From Deltaproteobacteria bacterium (GTDB lineage: Bacteria; Myxococcota_A; UBA9042), in assembly GCA_016218865.1 (NCBI GenBank), contig JACRCU010000455.1:1-33612 (forward strand): DNA of 33,612 nt. Reading direction: 5' to 3'. This document shows, piece by piece, positions 8,306-16,783 of this stretch (positions are counted from its first letter, which is position 1; each line of letters starts with the position of its first letter). Both the position numbers and the translations under genes were made by a program. The notes under the pieces are model-generated. The model saw nothing but the letters and a program-made list of their open reading frames with translations, ran no database searches and was not told the DNA's origin.

Positions 8306-9135
8306 TGGCCACAGGCGCCGACCACCGCCAGCATGGAACGTTGCCGCGGGGGCCGCTGGCGGCGGAGTCTGCCTTGGACACCTGGCAAGTGCTGGCCGCC
8401 GTGGCCGCGGCACCGCGCAAGCGGCCGGGGCCGGGCGACGACGCGGTAGGGCACAGAACCGTCGACACGGACACGGGATTGTGGCTAGTGGCGGCTTGCG
8501 CCGACGGTGCAGGATCGGCCGCGTTGGGTCGGCGCGGCGCTGAGGTGGCGGTGCGGCAGGCGCTGGCGTGGCTGTCTACCCGGCTCAAGCGCAGCCGGCG
8601 TGCGGAGCTACCCCTGGCTGGACTGCAGCACGCCGTGGATCGCGCCCTGGCGGCCGAAGCGCGGCGCCGCGGGGTGACGGTGCGCGACCTGGCCACCACC
8701 TTGGTGTGCGCGGTGGCCGGACCGCAGCGGACCTGGCTGGCGCAGGTGGGCGACGGCGCCGCGGTGGTGCAGACCGACGAAACCCCGCACTGGCAAATGC
8801 CGATCTGGCCGGACCGCGGCGAGCACGTCAACGAGACCCAGTTTGCCGGCGACCCGCGCTCGCAGTGGCGTTGCGCCGAGTTGCCGCGGGCCCACGCGCT
8901 GGCGCTGCTGAGCGACGGGCTGCTGCCAGTGGCGGTCGATCAAGCGGCACGCCAGCCGTTCCAGCCGTTCTTCACGGGCTTTGCTGGCGAGCTGGCTCGT
9001 CGCGATGTGGACGAATTGCGCCCGGCATTCGAGGCATTTCTTACCTCGCCGCGGCTGGCCGAGCGCACCGACGACGACGTGAGCCTGGTGGTGGCCGTGC
9101 GCCGAGCGCAAGCAGGGGCCGATGTACCTGCATGA
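8305..9135 (+). CDS. PP2C-family protein phosphatase (YegK/TerY-P triad type)
   Basis: 1-nt TGATG overlap with the vWA gene; PP2C motifs ACADGAGSA, QVGDGAAVV, ALLSDGL, TDDDVSLVVA. Confidence 0.88.
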   Translation: MATGADHRQHGTLPRGPLAAESALDTWQVLAAVAAAPRKRPGPGDDAVGHRTVDTDTGLWLVAACADGAGSAALGRRGAEVAVRQALAWLSTRLKRSRRAELPLAGLQHAVDRALAAEARRRGVTVRDLATTLVCAVAGPQRTWLAQVGDGAAVVQTDETPHWQMPIWPDRGEHVNETQFAGDPRSQWRCAELPRAHALALLSDGLLPVAVDQAARQPFQPFFTGFAGELARRDVDELRPAFEAFLTSPRLAERTDDDVSLVVAVRRAQAGADVPA

Positions 9136-11074
9136 TGGCCGCCAGCAAGTCGAGATCGCGGACGAGCTGGGGCGCGGCGGCGAAGGCGTGGTCTATGCGG
9201 TGCGCGGCCAGTCCGACCGTGTCGCCAAGCTGTACAACGCGGCGCCGGACACCGAGGCCTCGGAGAAGCTGACCTACCTGGTGGCGCTGGGCGAACTGGC
9301 GCCCGAACTCACCCAGGTGAGCGCGTGGCCCTTGGCCCTGCTGCGCGACGGCGACGGCGCGGTGCGCGGCTTTGTCATGCAGCGCCTGGACGGGCCGCAG
9401 CCGCTCCACCACCTGTACAGTCCCGAGCAACGCAAGGTCCTGTTCCCCAAGGCGACTTGGCGCACACTCATCGAGGTCGCCGCCGACTGTGCGCGCCTGT
9501 TCGGCACCCTGCACGCCCGCGGCGTGGTGGTGGGCGACGTCAACGAGCGCAACGTGCTGGTCAATCCGGCCGGGCAGTTGGTGCTCGTCGACGCGGACTC
9601 GTTCCAGGTGCAGCAGGGCGACCGCGTGTTCGTGACCGGCGTAGGCGTGGTGGACTACACGCCGCCGGAGCTGCAGGGAAGCGACTTCCGGACGGCGGTG
9701 CGCACTCCCGACCACGACCGCTTTGGCCTCGCGGTGCTGCTGTTCAAGCTGCTGTTCATGGGCCGTCACCCGTTCTCGGGCGGCGCCGACGGCGATCTGG
9801 CGGCGGCGATCGCGGCCAAGCAGTACGACTACGGCGAGGTGGCCGAGCGACTGAAGCACCTGATTCCGCTGACCCTTCTGCCCAAGGCGCTGCAAGACCT
9901 GTTCGCCGCGGCCCTGACCGGCGAGGCCCGGCCGGCACCGCAGCAGTGGCAGACGCAGCTCGGCGCCTTTGCCGCGAGTCTGCAGGCGTGCCCCGACGAT
10001 CCGCTGCACGTGCTGCCGCCCGGACTGGTCCGCTGTCCGTGGTGCGCGATCGAGTCGCTGTTGCATTACGCGTACTTTGCGCGTCCCGATGGCGGCGCCT
10101 ACGCCTCGCTGTGGACGCCGCGCGAAGAGCAGCTGCAGAACTTGCGGCTGGCCCTGGCCGAGACGTGGGCGCCGCCGGATCCGACCGTGTTCTTGGTCCC
10201 GGCCGATCAGCCGGCGGCGGTGGCGGTGGCGCGGCGGGCGATGCGCATCCAAGTGCCCGTCGATCCGCGCAGTTGGTACTTGGGCGTTCTGGGCGGTCTG
10301 GCCGTGCTGGCCGGCTTGGCGCGACTGGCGGTGGTCGACGCCATCGACCGGGTGGTGCAATTGGCGGTGTGGGGCGGGGTGCTGGTATGGGCGGCGGCGC
10401 GCTGGCTGCGGTGGCGCTTCAAGCAGCCGTGGCTCCGCGACCTGGCCACGTTGCGCACACTGCTGGATCAGGTGGAGCACGCCGGCGACGCGTGGCGGGC
10501 CGAGGCCTACCAATTCCGCAGCCGCGACCGACAGTTGCTTCAGCGCTTTGGCCAGCTGGCGGCGCAGCACGAAGGGGTGGTGGCCTTCCGCACTGCCGAG
10601 CTAGAGCGGCTGACGTTCGACGCCGTGGACGAGAACATGCGCGCGGCGCTGCAGAAGATTCGCATCGAAGACGCCGAGTTGCCGCCCGCGGTGGGCGAGG
10701 CGCGCCGGCAGGCGCTGCGCATCCGCGGGTTGCTCACGGCGGCCGACGTGGACGAGCGGCAACTGCTGGGTCTGCCTGGGTTTACTCCGCAGGTGATCCA
10801 GGCCTTGGTCGAGTGGCGGCAGGCCCTGGAGGTGCGGCTGGGCGGGCGCAAGCGGCCGGCGGCGCGGCCCGAGCACCGCGCGGCCATCGACAACAACTGC
10901 CAGATCATGCAAGAGGAAATCGAGGCGCAGCTCGCCGAGGTGCTGCGGCTGCGGCAGCTGGCCAGCCACGAGGCGCGCGCGCAGCTGGAGGCGACCTACC
11001 GGCAGACCGAGCACGTGGTGGCAGTGCTGAAGCAGCACGCCGAGCGGTTGTTGTTGCGGTTGCGCGAGGGGTAG
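9122..11074 (+). CDS. YegI-like protein kinase with central TM pair and C-terminal helix-hairpin-helix region (COG4248-type)
   Basis: GRGGEGVVY glycine loop, VAKLYN Lys, VVVGDVNERNVLV catalytic loop, LVDADSFQ in the DFG position, CPWC half-knuckle, two TM segments, HhH-like LLGLPGFTPQVIQALVEWR. Overlaps the PP2C gene by 14 nt. Confidence 0.87.
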   Translation: MYLHDGRQQVEIADELGRGGEGVVYAVRGQSDRVAKLYNAAPDTEASEKLTYLVALGELAPELTQVSAWPLALLRDGDGAVRGFVMQRLDGPQPLHHLYSPEQRKVLFPKATWRTLIEVAADCARLFGTLHARGVVVGDVNERNVLVNPAGQLVLVDADSFQVQQGDRVFVTGVGVVDYTPPELQGSDFRTAVRTPDHDRFGLAVLLFKLLFMGRHPFSGGADGDLAAAIAAKQYDYGEVAERLKHLIPLTLLPKALQDLFAAALTGEARPAPQQWQTQLGAFAASLQACPDDPLHVLPPGLVRCPWCAIESLLHYAYFARPDGGAYASLWTPREEQLQNLRLALAETWAPPDPTVFLVPADQPAAVAVARRAMRIQVPVDPRSWYLGVLGGLAVLAGLARLAVVDAIDRVVQLAVWGGVLVWAAARWLRWRFKQPWLRDLATLRTLLDQVEHAGDAWRAEAYQFRSRDRQLLQRFGQLAAQHEGVVAFRTAELERLTFDAVDENMRAALQKIRIEDAELPPAVGEARRQALRIRGLLTAADVDERQLLGLPGFTPQVIQALVEWRQALEVRLGGRKRPAARPEHRAAIDNNCQIMQEEIEAQLAEVLRLRQLASHEARAQLEATYRQTEHVVAVLKQHAERLLLRLREG

Positions 11075-11165
11075 GGCAGGGGTCGCCCAGTGGCCCCCTT
11101 GCCGCAAGCCCGCACACACTCTACCTTTACCGCCACTTCGCCACGCGGCCACCCACGGAGGAACC

Positions 11166-11411
11166 ATGCAGCTGCCGCGCTACTTCCTGGTCGGTGACCG
11201 CCCGGTCCGCTTCGTCGCGACCCCGGGCGGCGGCATGGACGTGCAGGCGTTCGACTGGGCGACCGGCCACTTCGCCCGCGACATGGGCTACCTGACCCGC
11301 TGCTGCCAGGGCGGCGGCGAGATCGACGAGGTCGAGGCCACAGAGTTCGATCAGCGGGTTGCGAGGTTGCGGGCCGACCTGGCCGCGCGCAGCGGCGGGC
11401 AGCCCTGTTGA
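11166..11411 (+). CDS. Small conserved-looking hypothetical protein (81 aa)
   Basis: Strong Shine-Dalgarno (ggagg) before the ATG; product MQLPRYFLVGDRPVRFVATPGGGMDVQAFDWATG... TTGA overlap with the next gene. Confidence 0.65.
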   Translation: MQLPRYFLVGDRPVRFVATPGGGMDVQAFDWATGHFARDMGYLTRCCQGGGEIDEVEATEFDQRVARLRADLAARSGGQPC

Positions 11412-12181
11412 GCACGCCCGCGAGCCCCTGGCCCTGGGTCGGCCGCGCGCTGGCCACCGCCGCGCTGCTCGTGGTCCTGGGCTGGGCCGTTGGCGTCCTG
11501 GGCGCGCTGACCCAGCCGTGGCTGGCGATCCTGCTCGGCGCGGTCGGCATCTTCCTGGGCGGTGGCGCGTGGGCGGCCTCGCGGCTTGGCAGCGCAGGGG
11601 TGGCCGCGGCCTTCATCGGCTTCATCGCGGCGCACGCGATGGCGCTGGAGGGCCGTCATGCCGTGGTCGCGCGGTCGGCGGCGGTGGTCGAGCTGGCCGG
11701 GCTGTCGGCTTGGGAGCCCCGCGGCGGCGCTGTCGCCCTGCACGTGGGCGAGCTGAAGCACCTTTTCGCCCAGCAAACCTGGTACAGCAAGCGCACGGGC
11801 ACCGGCAAGACCGCCTCGTCCGTCTCCCTCGCCGTCACGCCGCTGTACGACCCGGCCGAGCAGCGCGTGGTCGGCTTCCACTGCGCCAGCCCCCGCGAGC
11901 CGCGCCGCGGCGATGGCCGGTGGGTGCTGGCTACCGCCGAGTGGCAGGCCGGCGCCACCGGCGGGTGCAGTGCCGGCGTCCAGGTCGCCGCGGCCAAGTG
12001 TGCGCAGGCCAAGCTGGCGGTGGCCGAGGGCTCGGAGCGCCGCCTCGTCGAGGTATTTGCCAGCGAGGCCGAGCTGCGCGGTGCCCACCGACTGGATCAA
12101 GCCGTAGGGATTCCGCTGGGTTTCTTGGTGTTCTACGCCGCGCTGGTGGTGATCTTTCGCCGCAAGGGCGCCGCGCGGTAG
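11408..12181 (+). CDS. Hypothetical membrane protein with about 3-4 TM segments and an extracytoplasmic domain
   Basis: TM segments ALATAALLVVLGWAVGVLGAL, WLAILLGAVGIFLGGGAWAA and C-terminal GIPLGFLVFYAALVVIF; TTG start overlapping the previous stop. Confidence 0.6.
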   Translation: MSTPASPWPWVGRALATAALLVVLGWAVGVLGALTQPWLAILLGAVGIFLGGGAWAASRLGSAGVAAAFIGFIAAHAMALEGRHAVVARSAAVVELAGLSAWEPRGGAVALHVGELKHLFAQQTWYSKRTGTGKTASSVSLAVTPLYDPAEQRVVGFHCASPREPRRGDGRWVLATAEWQAGATGGCSAGVQVAAAKCAQAKLAVAEGSERRLVEVFASEAELRGAHRLDQAVGIPLGFLVFYAALVVIFRRKGAAR

Positions 12182-12189
12182 CGGCCCAA

Positions 12190-13509
12190 TTACGCCACGC
12201 CGCCGCCGCTCGGTAGCACGATGCGCGTCAGGTTGTCGGCCGCGCGGGTGCCGATGTGCAGGTCGTCTTCGATGCGCACGCCGCCGAAGGGCGCCAGGGC
12301 CTCGACCCGCTGCCAGTCGACCAGGTGGCCGTGCGGACCCTGGCGCAGTGGCTCCAGCAGACCCGGGATGAAGTACACGCCCGGCTCGATGGTGAAGACC
12401 TGACCCGACTCAATGATGCGGGTGTTGCGCAGCCACGGATTGTCGGCGCGCGGGGCGATGCGGGCGCAGCCGACGTCGTGGGTCTGCAGGCCCAGCGAGT
12501 GCCCCAAACCGTGCGGATAGAAAGCAAAGGTGACGTCCTTGGCCACCGCCTCCTCGGGCCCGGCGCGCACCACCCCCAGCTCGCGCAGCAGCTGGCCGAT
12601 GCGCAGGTGCGACTCGTCGTGCAGGTCCTGGTAGGGGCGGCCGACCACCGCGCCGTCGCACAGCTGCTGCTGCAGGCGCTCGACGCCGCTGACCAGCGCC
12701 AAGAACAGGTCCTTGCTGGCGCCGTGGCCGCGCACCCAGGTACGGGTGATGTCGGCGTGGTAGCCCATGCAAGTGGCGCCGGCGTCAAGCAAAAGCGACG
12801 TCGCGTCGGTGTGGTGGGTGCCGCGGCCGTAGGCGACGTGGTGCAGCACCGCGGCGTGTTCACCCAGGGCCACGATGTTCTTGTACGGCGTCTCGGGGTC
12901 GTCCTGCGAGGTCGCCAGCAGGTAGCGCAGGTGCAACTCCAGCTCGATGTTGCCGCCCGCGGCAAACGCCCGCCGCAGCTCGTCGTGGCCGGCCGCCGCG
13001 CGCGCATTGGCCTCGGCGATGCAGGCGACCTCGTAAGCGGTCTTGTGCACGCGCAATTCGTCCAACTCGCGCTCCAGCTCGGCGTGGCGCTGCAGGCGGT
13101 CGTCCGGCGGCGCATCGCGGCTGTCGGCCACCCAGGCGAGCTTGCCGGCCGGCAGCAGCGGCGCCAGGTCGGCAAGACTGCGAATCACCTGGATGTCAAA
13201 GTGTTTTTCGAACAAGCGGTGCTCCGGCGCCGGCGGCCCCTCCCAGAAGCTGCCGGGCTGGCACCAGCACAGCAGCGGCCGCTGACCGGGCGCCAGCCGC
13301 AACACGCAGTCGGCGGCCTGCAGCGGTAGCCAGTGGCCAAAGTGCGGCGTCACCCGCAGCGACCAGCTCTGGTCATCGTGGCTGCTGCGCGAACGCGGCG
13401 CGCCGCTGTGGATCAGCACGGCGTCGCACTGGTGGTGCTGCAGGATCGCGGCGTACTTGGCCTGCAAGTGTTCGATATGATTGTGGTATAGCTGATCCAG
13501 CTGCGTCAT
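12190..13509 (-). CDS. pepQ: Xaa-Pro dipeptidase, M24 metallopeptidase
   Basis: Starts MTQLDQLYHNHIEHLQAKYAAILQHHQCDAVLIHSGAPRS; metal-ligand motifs LLLDAGATCMGYHADITRTW, HGLGHSLGLQTHDVG, FTIEPGVYFIPGLL, FGGVRIEDDLHI match PepQ. Confidence 0.92.
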   Translation of the reverse strand: MTQLDQLYHNHIEHLQAKYAAILQHHQCDAVLIHSGAPRSRSSHDDQSWSLRVTPHFGHWLPLQAADCVLRLAPGQRPLLCWCQPGSFWEGPPAPEHRLFEKHFDIQVIRSLADLAPLLPAGKLAWVADSRDAPPDDRLQRHAELERELDELRVHKTAYEVACIAEANARAAAGHDELRRAFAAGGNIELELHLRYLLATSQDDPETPYKNIVALGEHAAVLHHVAYGRGTHHTDATSLLLDAGATCMGYHADITRTWVRGHGASKDLFLALVSGVERLQQQLCDGAVVGRPYQDLHDESHLRIGQLLRELGVVRAGPEEAVAKDVTFAFYPHGLGHSLGLQTHDVGCARIAPRADNPWLRNTRIIESGQVFTIEPGVYFIPGLLEPLRQGPHGHLVDWQRVEALAPFGGVRIEDDLHIGTRAADNLTRIVLPSGGGVA

Positions 13510-13542
13510 GGATGGCTCGGGGGCCAGCTCGGCCCAGGCCCG

Positions 13543-13612
13543 GCAGTGTCGCACCGCGCCCCTCCTTTGCCAACGGCCGCTTGCCAAGCGCAGCAGTGCC
13601 GGCCGACACTGC
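13543..13612. promoter_or_regulatory. 9-bp inverted repeat GCAGTGTCG...CGACACTGC in a divergent intergenic region
   Basis: Perfect arms at 13543-13551 and 13604-13612, between pepQ (-) and the hypothetical gene (+). Confidence 0.4.
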
Positions 13613-13638
13613 GGCCCCGGAGTGCCGCTGGAGGTCGC

Positions 13639-14253
13639 ATGCAGCCCGAGTTCCTGCCCGATCACCGCGCGCTGGTGGCCGACGTGCTGGCCCGCAGCAA
13701 CCGCGAGCTGTGGAGAAACCTCTGCGAGGGCGCGGATTTCGCCGTGGACGACCTGGCCGGCTGGCAGTACCAGGGCCTGGCGTTGGGTCTGCCGCGCTGG
13801 GTCGAGCGCTTGACCTGGAAGGTGTTCGTCAAGGCCTTTGCCCACGACGCCCGCGGCGTGCACGGCTGGAATGTGCGGATGCAGCAGGGCGGCCCGCAAT
13901 TGTGCTTGCCCGGCGCGGACCTGCAGCCCACCCGTCGCACTTCCACACTTGGCGGTGCCGACCCGCGCACCTTTGGTCACTATCGGGTGCTGCCGATGGC
14001 GGAGTGGCCGCGCAACTTGCCGTCCGGCCTTGGCAAAGTCGGCGCGATGCTGGACTACGGCACCGGCGCCAACCCCTGGCTGGATCCGATGCGACCGATG
14101 CGCGACCCGCTGGTAGCCCTGCAACCAGGTGATCCTACGTGCCTGCTGGGCTGGTCCTACGTGGAATTGGGGCCGCTGCGGCTGCCGACCCCGAGCTATT
14201 TCCTGTTGGTGCGCTGGCGGCCCGTCGATTTCGTGCCGGCGCATGTGGCTTGA
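13639..14253 (+). CDS. Hypothetical protein (about 204 aa)
   Basis: ATG at 13639 preceded by ggaggtcgc; product MQPEFLPDHRALVADVLARSNRELWRNLCEG... ends just before the PFK-2/FBPase-2 gene. No family recognised. Confidence 0.65.
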   Translation: MQPEFLPDHRALVADVLARSNRELWRNLCEGADFAVDDLAGWQYQGLALGLPRWVERLTWKVFVKAFAHDARGVHGWNVRMQQGGPQLCLPGADLQPTRRTSTLGGADPRTFGHYRVLPMAEWPRNLPSGLGKVGAMLDYGTGANPWLDPMRPMRDPLVALQPGDPTCLLGWSYVELGPLRLPTPSYFLLVRWRPVDFVPAHVA

Positions 14254-14286
14254 CGGCGGCGCCGTGGTACGCTGACGCGCGAGATC

Positions 14287-15573
14287 ATGCAGCGAGGTTC
14301 GGCGATGCGCTTCAATCCGTTCACCCCCGAGGCGACGCGGCTCGTGCTTGTGCTGGTGGGGTTGCCGGCGCGCGGCAAGACCTTCATCGGGCGCAAGCTG
14401 GCCCGGTACTTGAACTGGCTGGGGTTTTCGGCGCGGGTCTTCAACATCGGCGACTACCGCCGCCAGCGGCTGGGCACCCACCACCGCCACGACTTCTTTG
14501 ATCCCAGCAACGTCGAAGGCAACCGCCCGCGCAACGAGTTGGCGGCCCTGGCGCTCGACGACTTGATGAAATGGATGGCGACGGGCGGCCAGGTCGGCAT
14601 CTACGACGCCACCAACACGACCCACTTGCGCCGCCAGCAGCTCCACGAGCGCTGCACCGAGGCGGGGCTCGACGTGGTGTTCGTCGAGTCGGTGTGCGAA
14701 GACCCGGCGATTGTCGAGGCGAATATCCGCGAGACCAAGCTGACCTCGCCGGACTACGAAGGCAACGACCCCGACGAGGCCGCCCGCGATTTCCGCGCCC
14801 GCATCGACCACTACACCCGCGCCTACGAACCGCTGAGCGAAGACGACTTCTCGTACATCAAGCTCATCGACGTCGGCCGCGTCATCGTCATGCACGCCAT
14901 CCACGGCTATGTACCGGGCAAGCTCGTCAATTTCTTGATGAACCTGCACCTGGTGCGCCGGCCGATCTGGCTGACCCGCCACGGCGAGTCGCAGTTCAAC
15001 GTCCACGGCCGCATCGGCGGCGATTCGTCGCTGACCCCGCAGGGCAAGGCCTATGCGGCGGCGCTGGCGCACTTTGTCCGCGAACACGCGATTCGGCCGC
15101 CGATTGTCTGGACCAGCACGCTCAAGCGGACCATCGAGACCGCCAAGCCGCTGCAGGTGCCGTCGCTGCCGTGGCGCGCGCTGGACGAGATCGACGCCGG
15201 CATCTGCGACAACCTGACCTACACCGAGATTGCCGAGAAATTCCCCGAAGAATACAACGCCCGCCGCAAGGACAAGCTGAACTACCGCTACCCGCGCGGC
15301 GAGAGCTATACCGACGTGATCTTGCGTCTGGAGCCGGTGATCCTGGAGCTGGAGCGCGAGCGCGAGCCGGTGCTGGTCATCGGCCATCAGGCGGTTTTGC
15401 GGATGCTCTACGCCTACTTCATGGACCGCCGCCCCGAGGACGTGGTCAACATGGAGATTCCCATCCACACCGTCATCGAGCTCACCCCCGGGCCCTACGC
15501 CTTCGAGGAGCGGCGCTACTGCCTGGATATCGGCGCCGATCCGTCGACCTGGGGCGCGGCGATGGACGATTAG
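14287..15573 (+). CDS. Bifunctional 6-phosphofructo-2-kinase/fructose-2,6-bisphosphatase
   Basis: Kinase half: GLPARGKT Walker A, FNIGDYRR, DATNTTHLRR, FVESVCEDPAIVEANI. Phosphatase half: LTRHGESQFNVHGRIGGDSSLTPQG, DEIDAGICDNLTYTEIAEKFPEEY, YRYPRGESYTDVI, VIGHQAVLRMLYAYF. Alternative ATG at 14305 has a better RBS. Confidence 0.93.
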   Translation: MQRGSAMRFNPFTPEATRLVLVLVGLPARGKTFIGRKLARYLNWLGFSARVFNIGDYRRQRLGTHHRHDFFDPSNVEGNRPRNELAALALDDLMKWMATGGQVGIYDATNTTHLRRQQLHERCTEAGLDVVFVESVCEDPAIVEANIRETKLTSPDYEGNDPDEAARDFRARIDHYTRAYEPLSEDDFSYIKLIDVGRVIVMHAIHGYVPGKLVNFLMNLHLVRRPIWLTRHGESQFNVHGRIGGDSSLTPQGKAYAAALAHFVREHAIRPPIVWTSTLKRTIETAKPLQVPSLPWRALDEIDAGICDNLTYTEIAEKFPEEYNARRKDKLNYRYPRGESYTDVILRLEPVILELEREREPVLVIGHQAVLRMLYAYFMDRRPEDVVNMEIPIHTVIELTPGPYAFEERRYCLDIGADPSTWGAAMDD

Positions 15574-15675
15574 CTGCAGGTCGGGCCGCCGCTGGGTGTG
15601 ACGCGGCGGTGACGCAGGCCGCCGCCCCCTGGTCGGTCGACGGCCCATTGCTCCGTAATTTCAAACAAGATCTTG

Positions 15676-15780
15676 GGGAATTCACGAATTTGCGTGGGTT
15701 GGCCAAATGGCCCATCTTCACCAAGACGGCCGCCCGGCCGCATGTCCCGTCCCGCGCAGAATTCTTCCCCAGTGTTCCTT
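15676..15780. promoter_or_regulatory. Probable pit promoter/operator region with short palindromes
   Basis: 220-bp, relatively AT-rich intergenic region; TTGGCCAA at 15699-15706 within GGCCA-AA-TGGCC; partner GGGGAATTC and GAATTCTTCCCC motifs. Confidence 0.3.
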
Positions 15781-15793
15781 GCTTGGGTGTCCC

Positions 15794-16783
15794 ATGCTTG
15801 TGTCGCTCATCGTCCTCATCGTTGCGGCACTCGTCTTCGACTTCCTGAACGGTTTTCACGACGCGTCGAACATCGTCGCCACCATGATTTCGTCGCGGGC
15901 TGTCTCGCCGCGCAAGGCCTTGGCGCTGGTGACGATTGGCGAGGTGAGCGGGCCGTTCCTGTTCGGCGTGGCGGTGGCCACCACCATCGGTTCCGGGGTC
16001 GTCGAGAAGGGCGCCGTCACGATGCCCGTGCTCATCGCCGCGCTGTGTGGCGCCATCACTTGGAACGTGATCACCTGGTTCTTTGGCATCCCGTCCAGTT
16101 CGTCGCACGCGCTGGTCGGCGGCATCATCGGCGCGGTGGTGGTCGAGCACGGCTTTTCGGCGCTGATGTGGAGCGGCATCAGCAAGATCTTGCTCGCGCT
16201 GTTCATTTCGCCGCCGCTGGGCCTGCTGGGCGGCTTCATCATCCAGCGCGCCATCCTCATCACCCTGAAGGCCACCGATGCGCGGCCGGGCACCAACTGG
16301 ATCTTCCGCAACGGCCAGCTCTTCACCAGCGCGTGGCTGGCGCTGTCGCACGGCAGCAACGACGCGCAAAAAACCATGGGTATCATCACCATGGGTCTGC
16401 TCGCCACCGGGCAGATCAGCGAGTTTGCCGTGCCCACGTGGGTGATCGCCCTGTCGGCCGCCGCCATTGGCCTCGGCACCGCCACCGGCGGCTGGCGCCT
16501 GATCAAGACTCTGGGCTACGGCTTCTACAAGGTGTGGCCGATCCACGCCTTTACCACCCAGCTGTCGTCGGCGGTGGTCATCTTGTCGGCGGCCTTGCTG
16601 GGCGGCCCGGTCAGCACCACCCAAGTGGTGTCCAGCGCTATCGTGGGCGTCGGCGCCTCGGAGCGCGTCCAAAAGGTGCGCTGGACGGTGGCCGGGCAGA
16701 TCGTGATTGCCTGGGTGTTGACGATTCCCTCGGCGAGCCTGGTGGCGGCCGGGGTGTACCTGCTGGTGCGGAGGTTTTCATGA
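15794..16783 (+). CDS. pit: Inorganic phosphate transporter, PiT family
   Basis: DFLNGFHDASNIVATMISSRAVSPRKAL and GSNDAQKTMGIITMGL, the two PiT signature repeats; multiple TM segments. Confidence 0.93.
   Translation: MLVSLIVLIVAALVFDFLNGFHDASNIVATMISSRAVSPRKALALVTIGEVSGPFLFGVAVATTIGSGVVEKGAVTMPVLIAALCGAITWNVITWFFGIPSSSSHALVGGIIGAVVVEHGFSALMWSGISKILLALFISPPLGLLGGFIIQRAILITLKATDARPGTNWIFRNGQLFTSAWLALSHGSNDAQKTMGIITMGLLATGQISEFAVPTWVIALSAAAIGLGTATGGWRLIKTLGYGFYKVWPIHAFTTQLSSAVVILSAALLGGPVSTTQVVSSAIVGVGASERVQKVRWTVAGQIVIAWVLTIPSASLVAAGVYLLVRRFS

Noticed and set aside
9325-11295. 656-aa plus-strand ORF overlapping the kinase
   Set aside because: Ala/Gly/Arg-rich out-of-frame translation with no domain signal.
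11790-11820. GTGKT string in the 11408 membrane protein suggesting a P-loop
   Set aside because: Isolated motif in a predicted extracytoplasmic region, with no Walker B or NTPase context.
13510-15648. Upstream ~710 codons of the 1152-aa minus ORF 12190..15648
   Set aside because: Only the part from MTQLDQL (complement 13509) is PepQ; the rest is antisense to the hypothetical gene and PFK-2/FBPase-2.
15574-15793. Pho box upstream of pit
   Set aside because: No convincing direct-repeat PhoB site read by eye; only short palindromes noted.
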